From Bromus sterilis (lineage: Eukaryota; Streptophyta; Magnoliopsida; Poales; Poaceae), in NCBI GenBank assembly GCA_950022295.1, contig OX465596.1, forward strand, positions 122,802,501 to 122,866,500: a stretch of 64,000 nt of DNA. Reading direction: 5' to 3'. Each line of letters opens with the position of its first letter. Within the stretch, counting starts at the first letter, position 1. Shown piece after piece: positions 35,907 to 47,952 of the stretch. The position numbers and the translations under genes were made by a program. The notes under the pieces were generated by a model. That model saw nothing but the letters and a program-made list of their open reading frames with translations, was not told the DNA's origin and searched no databases.

Positions 35907-35920
35907 GCCTCCCACTTGCA
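35907..35920 (-). other. Polypurine tract of H
   Basis: On the minus strand GCAAGTGGGAGGC directly precedes the LTR start TGTTGGG, as expected for the plus-strand primer of a Copia element. Confidence 0.8.
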
Positions 35921-36902
35921 CTAGAGTACAAATAATCTAGTTGCATTTTTCTATGAATCATACTGCATATCTTGTATATGGTTATCGATCATGCTTTCTT
36001 GTGGAAAAGGTTGTATCAACGGTCTGTACAATTCAAATACATATGTCCTTTTGCAAAATCGTTAATGTCACCTAGTTTGACATTACTTCATTATCCATTA
36101 TAATGATGAGGTATATATATTTGGCGGTAGAGTGAGGCTTCGTTTGTTGTGTTTCAGTAATGACATCCATTGGGTCACGAGGCACTTCACTTAGTCATGC
36201 ACACTAAAAACTCACTCAATAAGAAGTCAAACTTCTTAAGCCAAATTATAACACTTGCTACTTCTAAAGCAGCCTTATCGTTGTAGATCTCAATCTTAGT
36301 GCATTGTATGCAACTTTGATGTCTAACCATGTTTCTTTTAACTTAGGCATTTATTACTATGATATCTCAATTTTGTAGGTTAGTGTCAGAACTTGAACGA
36401 GCATAACATTTATGTTCAAGTTCACTATCCTTTACAAATTAGAGATGTATCCTCAGTTCTCCCCAGACACTAAAGGATAAACTTAACTCTTTGTTCAATG
36501 ATTTACTCATAAATCATATCACAACATGTTCTTCTTGCTAAGAACTTGGGTCACATTACATTGAGTACATAATTCTGGTTTTATATGAAAGAACCTATGA
36601 CAGAGGCATAGATGATGTATCACATCCATTTCCTTCCTTTTTTAACCATTGTTCTTGTACTGAGATTTACTCGATACTTCTCTTGGATATACAAGTAAGA
36701 ACTACCTTCTTGACTTGTCCATTCTGAACTCCTTCAGAATCTTATCCAGGAAAGTATTCCGACTCAATGCTATTAAACGCATTAATCTATCTTGATAGAT
36801 TTTGATGTTTAATCTTATTCATCTTCATTTATGAAAGATTCAAATAATCATTAATACCAATTACACCATTTACAATATGTTATCCATATATGAGAGTGTT
36901 TT
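35921..36902 (-). other. 3' internal noncoding region of H
   Basis: AT-rich, with no ORF of note. About 36000-36240 matches A at 11407-11613 and 25852-25910. Confidence 0.6.
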
Positions 36903-37434
36903 CATGCTCCCACTCAAATATGTCATGCACATATGGAGTTCAGGATAATACTCACATAGCCCCCTCTCAAATATGTCAGTTACATACATGACTAGGATAA
37001 CATTCACATGGCTCCCACTCAAATATGTCAGTTACATACTCCCTCCGTTCCTTTATATAAGGTGTATTTATTTTTTCAAAAGTCAAACGATTGCATGTTT
37101 GACCAAGTTTTTAGAAAAATATATCATACCCACAGTACCAAATTTTGAATCATTTAATCTATCATAAAAAGTAATTTCATATTTTATCAACTAGGTATTG
37201 TAGATGTTGATGTTTTACTCTATAATCTTGGTCAAACATACATACATTTGACTTGCATGGAAAACAATACACCTTATATTTTGGAATGGAGGGAGTATAA
37301 GACTAGGATAACATCCACATGGCTCCCACTCAAATATGTCAGTTACATATAAGACTAGGATAACATCCACATGGCTCCCACTCAAATATGTCAGTTACAT
37401 ATAAGACTAGGATAATACTCTCATAGCTCCCACT
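36903..37434 (-). repeat. 52-bp minisatellite in H (about five units), containing a MITE
   Basis: The unit GCTCCCACTCAAATATGTCA plus a 32-bp remainder (GTTACATATAAGACTAGG...) recurs at about 36903, 36960, 37012 (split by the MITE), 37322 and 37374, with a partial unit at 37427. The last full units are almost identical, and the outer ones are diverged. Confidence 0.85.
37039..37295. mobile_element. Stowaway MITE (257 bp)
   Basis: The terminal inverted repeats CTCCCTCCGTTCC and GGAATGGAGGGAG are flanked by the TA target duplication (37037-37038 and 37296-37297). It is noncoding. These ends define Stowaway (Tc1/Mariner-type) MITEs of grasses. It sits inside one unit of the minisatellite. Confidence 0.95.
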
Positions 37435-40174
37435 CAGTTTCATGCGAATGCATGTTTCCTCGATATTCTGGCTAAGTCCAAAATTCTTTGATCATCAATC
37501 AAATCGAAAATTCCAGTTACGAGACACTAGCATCCATACATTTTCCAAAACCTTCGTGTTGTACGAATTACAACACTTCTTAAAATGTAGGATTTGAGGA
37601 AGTTACGGTAATGATAATTTTTTGGATCAATTATATTGAATATCCCATTGACTCAAGCATCGCTACATATTGTAGTCAACCTTTTGAATTTTTCAGAAAC
37701 ATTCTTTGTGACAAATCGATCTTGATGTCTTATTTGATGTTCACTTTTATTCCTTATAACTTTGAAGTTATTGTGAATACCAAGTAACCTCCTTACTTGA
37801 TAAGATTCAAGTAATCTTAAATGTAACTCAATATAGGATTTCATGACTCATAGTAATATCTCATACGTAGGTCCACCATCACTTCTTCGTAGTTCGTAGG
37901 TATGTCTTGTTCTATTAACTTGACAAGTGAATCATGAATATCATTTTGCACAAGGGGAAAATATGTATTCTTGAATCCTACTTTGTTCAGTAAAATCTTT
38001 AACCAAAACATCATGATCATTATCATCAGTTTCTCGTCTAATTGTAGAGCTTTGCTTCCGGAATGAATTCCGTTGCGCTACTCTGACATCTAGAGGCAAG
38101 GTCAATTACCTTGGTTGAAATTTTACTTTCTTCCATTAACACATTAATCAATACCAAAACACTTAGCAACACAAGTTTTTCTCTTTTGGTTCTAGTTATG
38201 TAAGATGCATCCATAGTTGTCTAAGGACACACTACAAAGATAATTTATCATATAAATCAGGCTTCCTAGAAACCATGACACACCATAAAATATATAGTGT
38301 TGGTTTCCACGAACTCTGATGGTTCCCTATACTGAAATGAGTTTTTTCATATTAAATTAATAACTCTAAACAATAATAACGTAACTCGGTAAGAGATAAC
38401 TTAGACCACACACTATTCAATAGAGTATGATTATAATTTTCAGGCACATCAACAATATTGAAGTGGTCCAAGCATTGTAATTTGTGAAACAACTTTCACG
38501 AGTCTTTATGCCCAAGGCTAACTCAAAACATTCATCATTTTGATCAAATCATAGAGACTTGTTTTTCTTGTTAATTTAATACCCGTCTTCATTCTTAAAT
38601 CCCTTTGATCACATGAAATTATTTCAGACTCATGTTTGTCTTCATTCTGAAATCCCTTTGATCACATCAAATTATTTCAGACTCATGTTTCGTTAGTGAA
38701 TCCATATATTCATCGAATTTCACATATGAAGTTCACGAAATAATGAAATTCACTACATGTTGAAATGTGATACATCACTATGTATGATATACAACAATCA
38801 ACGCAAACTCTGTTTTACCAGAATGCGAGGTTTTAGTCATCTCACCTAAAAGGCATGGTTTGAATGTGTCAAGAGATCAAGTATCTCAATAATTCATCAA
38901 ACCAATCATGACTTAAACGGTAGTGTCATTATTAAGTTTGGATAATTCTTGACATTACTATATTTCTTATAAATGATCAAACTACTATCATCAATATAAG
39001 AATAACTCATTCATAACCGTAACGTGACCATAAAAGATATCATTCATAAAAATAGAACAACTGACTTGTTTCTCACTAATATGAATAATTGTCTTTGTGA
39101 GATGCAAGACACACTAATAAAGTTCACATTCAAACAATCATAAATTTATTCATATAGTTAATCAAATGATAGATGTCGAGGGAGAGTGTTGCTGACCATC
39201 AACTATCTTGATTACCGTCAGCACACATTGTCACCTCATCCCTTCCAAGACACTCTATAAGCAGTAAGTTCAAGCATCGAATAATTAATCAACCACAATT
39301 AGTGTTTTGGGAGGAAAGATATTTATAACTAGTATATCAAATATACTTTCTCCGTCAATGACTATTCCTGCATTAGTTCTACATCTAAAGTTCACAGCTT
39401 TAATCATGACCTCATGACATGTGAATGATTCTTCTTCATCACATAGTCTAGACACAGTCTTTGTAGCTGGGAGGAAGCGGATTCCACTTCCCAGTTATCG
39501 CAAAGTAACCAGTCAATCAGTAGTACAAGTTGTACACAAGGTGTTCATGTATCCTATACAGTTTCCAAGCGACTTTCTCAATAGGGTACTCCTTCCACCT
39601 TAGTTGAAAGAAACCCCGTCCATATACTCATATTCCATTAATCTGATTTTTGACTTAGTCCTTTTAATTTCACCTAGCACGTCATACGTGTTGATGTCGT
39701 TTAACACACACTTGTAATTTAGATTTCATAGAATGAAGTATGGTGTATTGCACAGTCATTCATAAGTGACGGTGAGTACGCTACTCATCATCTTCTTTCT
39801 TAATTACGGAGTTATCAGGTGTATCTCCTAGAAGTTCTCGTATTACATTTAGCAAGTCATTACTAATGAGTATGTCTCTAACGGTGTTGGTACACGTCAA
39901 TGAAGTAAGATCCATATACCTTAAGTTCTACATTACACTAAAAAAGCCATAGTTATAAACATTTTGGGTATGACATTATCTACAATGATATTTGCTAAGA
40001 CATAAAGATTAAGTTCATAATATGTGGAGTTCAATTTTCATTAATTCAAAAACTCCCACTTAGTTAAATATCCCTTAATTTACTAAGTGATTACATGATC
40101 CAGATTCACTATCCGCCCTCGAATATGACACGGCCGACGGATTAGTTTCCAAGGTAGACAACTACTTATGCGAT
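37435..40174 (-). other. Internal region of H: noncoding, degenerate gag and leader start
   Basis: It is AT-rich with no pol motif. Blocks near 38050-38130 and 39060-39360 match A. The equivalent of A's gag lies near 39320-39910 but is too decayed to translate. From about 40085 the sequence is leader-like and matches A's leader up to the G insertion. Confidence 0.55.
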
Positions 40175-41651
40175 TGATACGTGCAAAATGCATCACTATT
40201 TTATATAAAATTTACCTCTATTCATTGATATATTCCATATTATGATGATGTTCTTATAGTGTTTTGTCTTGTTTTACACAGTTTGCAACTTTCCGGTGCC
40301 GAAATGACAGACACAGGAATCAGCGAGGAAAAGTGCTCATCAAGTGGCCATATCAGCACATCTCCAAATGACCTGAAATTCACGGGGTACAAATATCAGA
40401 AGATATAACGAAGACTGGCTGAAGGACACCCGAAGGGGGGCCACCAGGGCTCCAGGCGCCCTGGTGGCACGACTACCCCCTAGGCCGCGCCACCTGGCCG
40501 CCTGGGAGGTGGGGCCCACTCCAGGTGCCCCCCTTTGGCCTATATCATCATCGTGACCTAAAAACCCCAGAGAAAGAAGAGTTTCCGGAGTTCCACTGCC
40601 GCTCCGTGGCGGAAACCTACAGAGAAGAAAAGACCTTTCCGGTGGGCAGATTCCGCTGGGATAACTCCTCCCGGAGGGGGAGATCGTCCTAATCGTCACG
40701 GGCATCATCGAGATCATCATCAACATCATCCTCACCACCAACACCGTCTCCATCTTCATCCACCTCATCTTACCATTGCAATCCAAGTTGTAACATTCAC
40801 TATCCATCCCCTCTACTCTACCGACGTTGATTACTCTTTGTGGTGAATGCTATTGTGTTTTGTTGGAGAGTTCTTGTTAAGTCCAGATTGTTTATCATAT
40901 ATTTATCACCACAGATCTTGATCTCTTTTATGTCTTGTGAGTAGTTCTTTTAGTACTTGAGGACACGGGAGAAGTCTAGTTGTTAGTAGTCATATGATGT
41001 TGAAGTAATTTGTGTTGTTTGATATTTAAGTTGTGGTGTTAATCTCCTAGTGGTGTTGTGTGAACGTCGACTACACAACACTTCGCCTTTTAAGGACCTA
41101 TGGGAATGCATTGTGTATAAAGTACGCTTATGGTGGGTTGCCAGAGTGACAGAAACCTGAACCCCAGTTCACACACTTTTGCACGAGGGATTGTTGGGCC
41201 CTAAAGTTTATTTCTATGGTTAGGCTTTGTCTTAATTTCTCTCTTGTACTTGCACGAGTGTGCTTATCTTAGTCTAGAAAGTGCACTAGCATAGGTCCAC
41301 CCACACAACACTTATCAACACAAAACATAGTACCAATATGGAGTCTGGCGAAGGCACATGACTATCTCTCCCGTGTGTCCTCAAGAATGATTTAGCCTTT
41401 ATAAGTTTAAATCCTTTGGCTTGTCCTTTGCATAAAAGCACTGGGACACCTTGCTGCACCTTATTACAATTTACTTTATTTGCTTTTATCTCCTTGTTAC
41501 TTATACTAGAAAACCCATAAAAGATACCTTTTAGTACTTGCAGTTATTCGTATCTCAAGATCACTTGTCATTACATTCTGCTCCTCGTTGGGTTTGACAG
41601 TCTTACTTATCGAAAAGGCTACGATAGATCCCCTACACTTGTGGGTCATCA
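40175..41651 (+). repeat. 5' LTR of G (1477 bp)
   Basis: It starts TGATACGTGCAAAATG and ends GGGTCATCA, followed by a short spacer and the PBS. No coding content. The TATA box is uncertain. Confidence 0.85.
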
Positions 41652-41662
41652 AGACCATTTTA

Positions 41663-41680
41663 TGGCGCCGTTTCTAGGGA
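41663..41680 (+). other. Primer-binding site of G (tRNA-Asp type)
   Basis: TGGCGCCGTTTCTAGGGA is close to TGGCGCCGTTGCCGGGGA, complementary to plant tRNA-Asp 3' ends and typical of the Athila group. Confidence 0.85.
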
Positions 41681-41768
41681 GCATAGTGCTATTGGTAAGT
41701 GAAATTGGTAAAGAAACCTTTATATTGTAAGTGCTGATTTTATTTTGCTGTTGTTACTATTAGTCCCT

Positions 41769-42474
41769 ATGGAAAACTCTTCTCTTGGTTCTTTGCTTGC
41801 GGGGAATCGCCCCACCATTACTGTGGTGGAGAAGGCTCCCCCACCTACTGAAATTTTGCCCTTTAAAATACCAATTGGTATTGTTGATTGTGTTATTTCT
41901 AATTGATATGCAGGAGATAGAAATCCAGGTGAACACTTGCTATATCTTTCACAACTATGCTCCTTATTTAAGCTTGCAGGCATATCGATGGAATTTTTAA
42001 TGATAATTTTTTTCTCTCTATCATTAAAAGACAAGGCTTTGGATTGGTATAGGCTTCTTGATAACTCTCATTTACTAAACTGGCAAGAACTTATGCCTCT
42101 CTTTTGTGCAAAGTTCTATCCTCTTCATGAAATACATCGAGACATGAACTATATTTATAACTTTTGGTCTCGTGACGGAGAAAGCATCACCCAAACTTGG
42201 GGGGAGATTGAAGTCCCTAATGCTCAAATGTGCCAATCATGAGCTCCTCAAGGAAATTATTCTTACAAAATTTTATGCAAGGATTTCTCGTCAAGATAGA
42301 GAGATGCTCGATGCCTCCTCTAGTGGGGTATTACGCACCAGAAGTGTTGAAGAAACGTGGTATCTTATCGAAAGGATCCAGAAGAACACTAAAGATTGGG
42401 AGATTTATAAAGGTATTGAACCCGTTATAAATTATGAGCATGATTACATTGAGAGTTATGTGAAAGCTGATTAG
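41769..42474 (+). pseudogene. G gag, one stop and one frameshift
   Basis: It starts at ATG 41769 (MENSSLGSLL). A TGA at 41904 interrupts the frame, which continues with the conserved LDWYRLLDNSHLLNWQ block (about 42040-42090) and FYPLHEIHRD. A frameshift near 42200 moves to the next frame (LKSLMLKCANHEL, then MLDASSSG), ending at TAG 42472-42474. This matches the gag core of Athila-like elements. The capsid would package element RNA, but the copy cannot make an intact product. Confidence 0.8.
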
Positions 42475-42629
42475 TTCAATACCTTTTTGCTAAGATTGGT
42501 CTTGATTCCCAGCTTCTGATTGACTTTTTCAAAAACTTTGCCTGTCATATTGATTCCTCTAAAAAGGAGGATCAGCATCATAAGCCCTTTAAAGATTTAC
42601 CCGTTGATATTCATGTTGCTGACCCTATA

Positions 42630-45600
42630 TTGCCTTTAGTTATATATGAAAATCCCCCTTTTCCCGCAAGGATGATGGAGCATTCTTTTGTGACAGGAAT
42701 ATTAAATAAAAGTGAGAGAAGAAATGATGAGCTCGAGGACCAGATCAAGGTAGATCCTCCAGTTGCATTAGTTAAAGATCTTGTTACCAGTGATACTATA
42801 GATTTCAATATAAATTTTTGTGTTGTTTCCACTAACCTTGTTACAGCCAAGAATAAAGGCCCAATTTCAGGTACTCCAATAGTATCTGATCAAATAGGAG
42901 ATCACAATTATTACGGGCTATGCGATTTGAGATAGAGTGCTAGTGCTATTCCTTATTCACTCTATTAGGAGATCATGGGTGAGATTTCACCTTGTGAACT
43001 TGAAGAGATTGATGTTACTATTTATCTAGCAAACAGGGAAACTATCTCTCCTATTGGAATTGTGAGAGATGTGAAGTCTTATGCGGAAAGGTAAAATATC
43101 GTACCGATTTTCTAGTACTTGGTTCAGTGCGAAATAATTTTTGTCCTATTATATTCGGTAGACCTTTTCTGAGAACTTGTGGAGATATTATAGATTGCAG
43201 GAAAGGCAAAGTATCTGTTGATTTCAATGGTGAGCCATATGAAGTTGACTTTTCTAAATTCTCCAAACAAACTCATGGTACCGATTTTCCTAGTAATTAT
43301 AAAATTATTGAAGATATTGCCTCTATTGCTATTACTCCTAACGATCCTTTGCAGCAATATATGGAGGACCACGAGAATGATTTGCATATGCAGGAAATAA
43401 ATGAATTAGATGAAGCCTTCTTGAGACAACCTGCCATCCTGAAGAACAACCTTCCAGTTGAACCTTTAGGAATTTTATCACAACCCAAAGAAGACCCGGT
43501 GTTCGATCTCAAGCCTCTTCCCTATATGCTCAAGTATGCTTATTTAGATGAAAAGAAAGTATATCCTGTTATTATCAATTCTAACCTTTCAGGATATGAA
43601 GAAGAGCGATTATTGGAAACCCTTCGTAGACACCGAGGTGCTATTGGATATACCCTTGATGACCTCAAGGGGATTAGTCCATCTATTTGTCAAAATACTA
43701 TCAACCTTGAGCTCGATGCCAAACCGGTTGTTGATCATCAATGACGGTTGAACCCAAAGATGAAGGATGTTATGAGGACCGAGATCCTCAAGCTTCTAGA
43801 CACATGTATTATCGACACTATAGCTGATAGTAAGTGGGTAAGTCCAGTGCATTGTGTTACTAAGAAAGGAGGCACAACTGTTGTTCCTAATGATAAGAAT
43901 GAACTGATCCCTCAGAGAATTATTATTGGATATAGAATGTGTATTGATTAGAGGAAGTTGAACAAGGCGACAAGGAAGGACCACTATCCATTGCCGTTCA
44001 TCGACGAAATGCCTGAAAGGTTATCCAAAAACACCCATTTTTGCTATCTTGATGGTTATTCTGTCTTCTCTAAAATTCATGTTAACACTGCCGATCAAGA
44101 GAAGACCAATTTTACTTGTCCTTTTGGTACCTATACTTATAGACGTATGCATTTCAGTTTATGCAATGCCCCTGCTACTTTTCAAAGGTGTATGTCTACT
44201 TCTGTCATGATTTACGTGAAGAAATTGTTGAGCTATTCATGGACGATTTCTCCGTCTATGGAACCTCTTTTGACCATTGTATCCACAACCTTAATAAAGT
44301 TTTGCAGAGATGTGAGGAGACAAACTTGGTGCTCAACTGGGAGAAGTGCCACTTATTGGTGAACAAGGGAATTGTTCTTGGCCACAAGATTTCCGAGAGG
44401 GGAATTGAGGTGGTCAGGGCCAAGATCGAAGCAATTGAGAAGATGCCCTATCCTAGGGACATCAAAGGTATTCGTAGTTTTCTCGGTCATGCTGGTTTCT
44501 ATAGAAGATTTTCTAGTACTTGGTTCGGTGCGAGATAATTTTTGTCCTATTATATTCGTTTGACCTTTTCTGAGAACTTGTGGAGATATTATAGATTGCA
44601 GGAAAGGCAAAGTATCTGTTGATTTCAATGGTGAGCCATATGAAGTTGACTTTTCTAAATTCTCCAAACAAACTCGTGGTACTGATTTGCCTAGTAATTA
44701 TAAAATTATTGAAGATATTGCCTCTATTGATATTACTCCTAACGATCCTTTGCAGCAATATATGGAGGACCACGAGAATGATTTTCATATGCAGGAAATA
44801 AATGAATTAGATGAAGCCTTCTTGAGACAACCTGCCATCCTGAAGCACAACCTTCCAGTTGAACCTTTAGGAATTTTATCACAACCCAAAGAAGACCCGG
44901 TGTTTGATCTCAAGCCTCTTCCCTATATGCTCAAGTATGCTTATTTAGATGAAAAGAAAGTATATCCTGTTATTATCAATTCTAACCTTTCAGGATATGA
45001 AGAAGAGCGATTATTGGAAACCCTTCATAGACACCGAGGTGCTATTGGATATACCCTTGATGACCTCAAGGGGATTAGTCCATCTATTTGTCAACATACT
45101 ATCAACCTTGAGCTCGATGCCAAACCGGTTGTTGATCATCAATGACGGTTGAACCCAAAGATGAAGGATGTTGTGAGGACCGAGATCCTCAAGCTTCTAA
45201 ACACATGTATTATCGACCCTATAGCTGATAGTAAGTGGGTAATTCCAGTGCATTGTGTTACTAAGAAAGGAGGCACAACTGTTGTTCCTAATGATAAGAA
45301 TGAACTGATCCCTCAGAGAATTATTATTGGATATAGAATGTGTATTGATTAGAGGAAGTTGAATAAGGCGACAAGGAAGGACCACTATCCATTGCCGTTC
45401 TTCGGCGAAATGCCTGAAAGGTTATCCAAAAACACCCATTTTTGCTATCTTGATGGTTATTCTATCTTCTCTCAAATTCATGTTAACACTGCCGATCAAG
45501 AGAAGACCAATTTTACTTGTCCTTTTGGTACCTATACTTATAGACGGATGCCTTTTAGTTTATGCAATGCCCCTGCTACTTTTCAAAGGTGTATGTCTGC

Positions 45601-46274
45601 TTCTTTCATGATTTTCGTGAAGAAATTGTTGAGCTATTCATGGACGATTTCTCCGTCTATGGAACCTCTTTTGACCATTGTGTCCACAACCTTAATAAAG
45701 TTTTGCAGAGATGTGAGGAGACAAACTTGGTGCTAAACTGGGAGAAGTGCCACTTCATGGTGAACGAGGGAATTGTTCTTGGCCACAAGATTTCTGAGAG
45801 GGGATTTGAGGTGGCCAGGGCCAAGATCGAAGCAATTGAGAAGATGCCCTATCCTAGGGACATCAAAGGTATTCGTAGTTTTCTCGGTCATGCTGGTTTC
45901 TATAGAAGATTTATTAAAGACTTCTCTAAGACTTCGAGACCCCTCACTAATCTTCTCCAGAAGGACATTCTTTTTGTGTTTGATGAGGATTGTAAGGAAG
46001 CCTTCGAAGTTCTTAACAAAGCTTTAATAACTGCTCTTATAGTCCAACCGCCTGATTGGAATTTACCTTGTGAAATTATGTGTGATGCTAGTGACTTTGT
46101 TGTTGGAACTGTGTTAGGACAAAGGGTTGATAAGAAATTGAATTTTATACATTATGCTAGCGAGACCCTTAATAGTGCTGAAAAGAATTATGCTACTACT
46201 GAAAATGAATTTTTAGCAGTAGTATTTGCTTGTGATAAATTTAGACCTTATATTGTTTATTCTAAAGTCATTAT
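42630..46274 (+). pseudogene. G protease-RT-RNase H, degenerate, with an internal 1401-bp duplication
   Basis: The protease region begins near 42630. At its active site the expected CDLGAS reads CDLR, then a TAG stop at 42933-42935, then SAS; another TAG follows at 42966. A frameshift near 43076 leads into RPFLRTCGDIIDCRKGK and the pre-RT region. RT motifs (HCVTKKGGTT, KDHYPLPF, SLCNAPATFQRC, LFMDDFSVYG, IRSFLGHAGFYRRF) appear twice because of the duplication. Each copy has a TGA (43742 / 45143), a TAG (43949 / 45350) and a frameshift (about 44190 / 45590). The second copy runs on into RNase H (MCDASDF, IHYASETLNSAEKNYATTE) and stops at the E insertion at 46275. No integrase is in the window. 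Confidence 0.88.
43106..45907 (+). repeat. 1401-bp direct tandem duplication inside G pol (two copies)
   Basis: Copy 1 is 43106-44506 and copy 2 is 44507-45907, with period exactly 1401 and no indel between copies. The junction is at GATTT, a 5-bp microhomology present at both original breakpoints (43106-43110 and 45908-45912). I count about 37 substitutions between the copies (about 2.6 percent by eye). Confidence 0.93.
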
Positions 46275-47395
46275 TGTCAAGACCCGGAATATGCATATGT
46301 AATTCTAGTCACAACTCAATCATATGGAGAGCCGAGAGCCGTACCCACTTGTCTAAGCAGACAAGGCCAAGTACAAGACACTCACGAAAAGCTCGAACAT
46401 GAGGGGCATCCTATCCAGGACCGGATGATCAACTGAGATGGGTCCTCATTGTTCGCTCACAAGTCTAAATGCTTATGGGTGGTGAAATCCCATACTCATA
46501 GACAAGTCTCCTCAACCATATTATCAATTGAATCATAACATTTACATAGACAACTCTAGCCCGATTCACTTAGTCGGGGTCTCGGGCGGGCTCGATCGTA
46601 CAACGAAGTGTGCCATGTGACGGGGTTACGTGCAATCGCATCGCGATGCTCCAAGCTGCGCACAACTCAGAGCCACTTGGCTGCAAGAAAGACCGCCGGC
46701 GAGAGCACAACTAAGCTCTCGAACCACACACTAATACATGCACGTTATAACCATACATGCATCATACATGTCTAGTGTAAACAACATGTACTCATCGCAT
46801 GAACACTACAATGTATACATCTTTATTGACTTACATATAGAGTACACAAAGAGATCACATGACTGAGATCCAACATTACATCAAACAACGGAAGCAACTT
46901 AGGTCTGAGTACAGATAAGTTTAACAAATGGCTTAGAGAAGCCTTATTCAATATACAAGCCCTTCCACGAGGGACCAGGCTGCTGTCTGGAACTATACTA
47001 GCTTAGTCCACGTCGAACTCCAGGAAGAAGCCACCATCGGGGTCGGTGATTTCATCTAAAAACATAAATAAGCAAACGTGAGTACAAAGTCTTACTCAGC
47101 AAGACTTACATCAGAACTATACTACTCATGCTCGGGTATCAAGGCAAAGGAAGGAGGGTTTGTAATGCAGAAGTGCCAGCTTTGACTTGGCTAACCTGAA
47201 CTACGATTACCAGAAAGAGGTAAGAAGCGTACTCGAGTCCAACTATACAAGTCTCCCAAACAATACACCACTATGGATCCTTCCTCGACCTCCCACGAGA
47301 AAGCAAACCATATCACTCACACTTATCTTGGAAATTTTTAGAGTAAACATTAAAGTTTTCTAATAATCAAGTACAACTTTCCAAGTAGTCCATTA

Positions 47396-47407
47396 CCGCG
47401 GACGCGG
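47396..47407 (-). promoter_or_regulatory. Conserved LTR dyad CCGCG-TC-CGCGG (E LTR)
   Basis: It has the same position relative to CCCTGCAGGG (47428-47437) as in K. The central T-A pair of K's stem is replaced by C-G, so pairing is kept. TAATGGACTACT follows, like TTATGGACGACT in K. Confidence 0.6.
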
Positions 47408-47952
47408 CTATACAAATAGTTTCTTAACCCTGCAGGGGTGTACTACTACACACAAATGACCATCAGTTACCGCCAAGTACTCGTCACCATTCAAGGGGTG
47501 CCAGTGAGGATGTTCACCACGACACTTACCTCACGGCTCCGATCTAGTCCAAAGAATCGCCTATCTGAGGGGGATTCGCATGGAAGTCCGGCCGCGGTTC
47601 CAGCTACGGCCCCAGATGATGTGTGCAGGGTCCCAAGCCGGCCTGGATAGCCATTCTCTCACTTCGCAGACCATGCCACAACCCTACCAGAACTTGCAAA
47701 CTACTGCGACTCCTGGATTCGAAACGGGGTGAGTTAATAGGACGAGAGGGGCCAGTGAGCCCAACGTGTGTTTGTACTCTTTGTCTTGGATCACCACACA
47801 AAAACTCAGGCTTAAGGCGGTGTTCAACGAGACAACCCACAGTGTACTCCTATACAACCTCTCATTGTTCACCTTGTTTATGTCAAGTTCACAAACACAT
47901 TTCCACCACCATCACATGATCACTACCATCCCGACTCACATAAGAGTAACCT

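Larger units (their letters stand above)
34124..40174 (-). mobile_element. Copia element H (related to A), 3' LTR plus internal, cut by G
   Basis: The 3' LTR (34124-35906) is followed on the right by a polypurine tract and an internal region running to 40174, where the G LTR interrupts it. The segment just before G (about 40085-40174) matches A's leader (8775-8860, 29270-29360), so the rest of the leader, the PBS and the 5' LTR lie beyond the G insertion, outside the window. No pol domain is recognisable. The degenerate gag region is about 39320-39910. Like A, it looks non-autonomous. Confidence 0.8.
40175..46274 (+). mobile_element. Athila-like Gypsy element G, 5' LTR to RNase H, cut by E
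   Basis: The 5' LTR is 40175-41651. A tRNA-Asp-type PBS is at 41663. gag, protease, RT and the start of RNase H follow. The element stops inside RNase H at 46274, where the LTR of E begins. It inserted into H's leader; GCGAT (40170-40174) is the probable left TSD copy. It contains many stops and frameshifts, and a 1401-bp tandem duplication. Confidence 0.88.
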
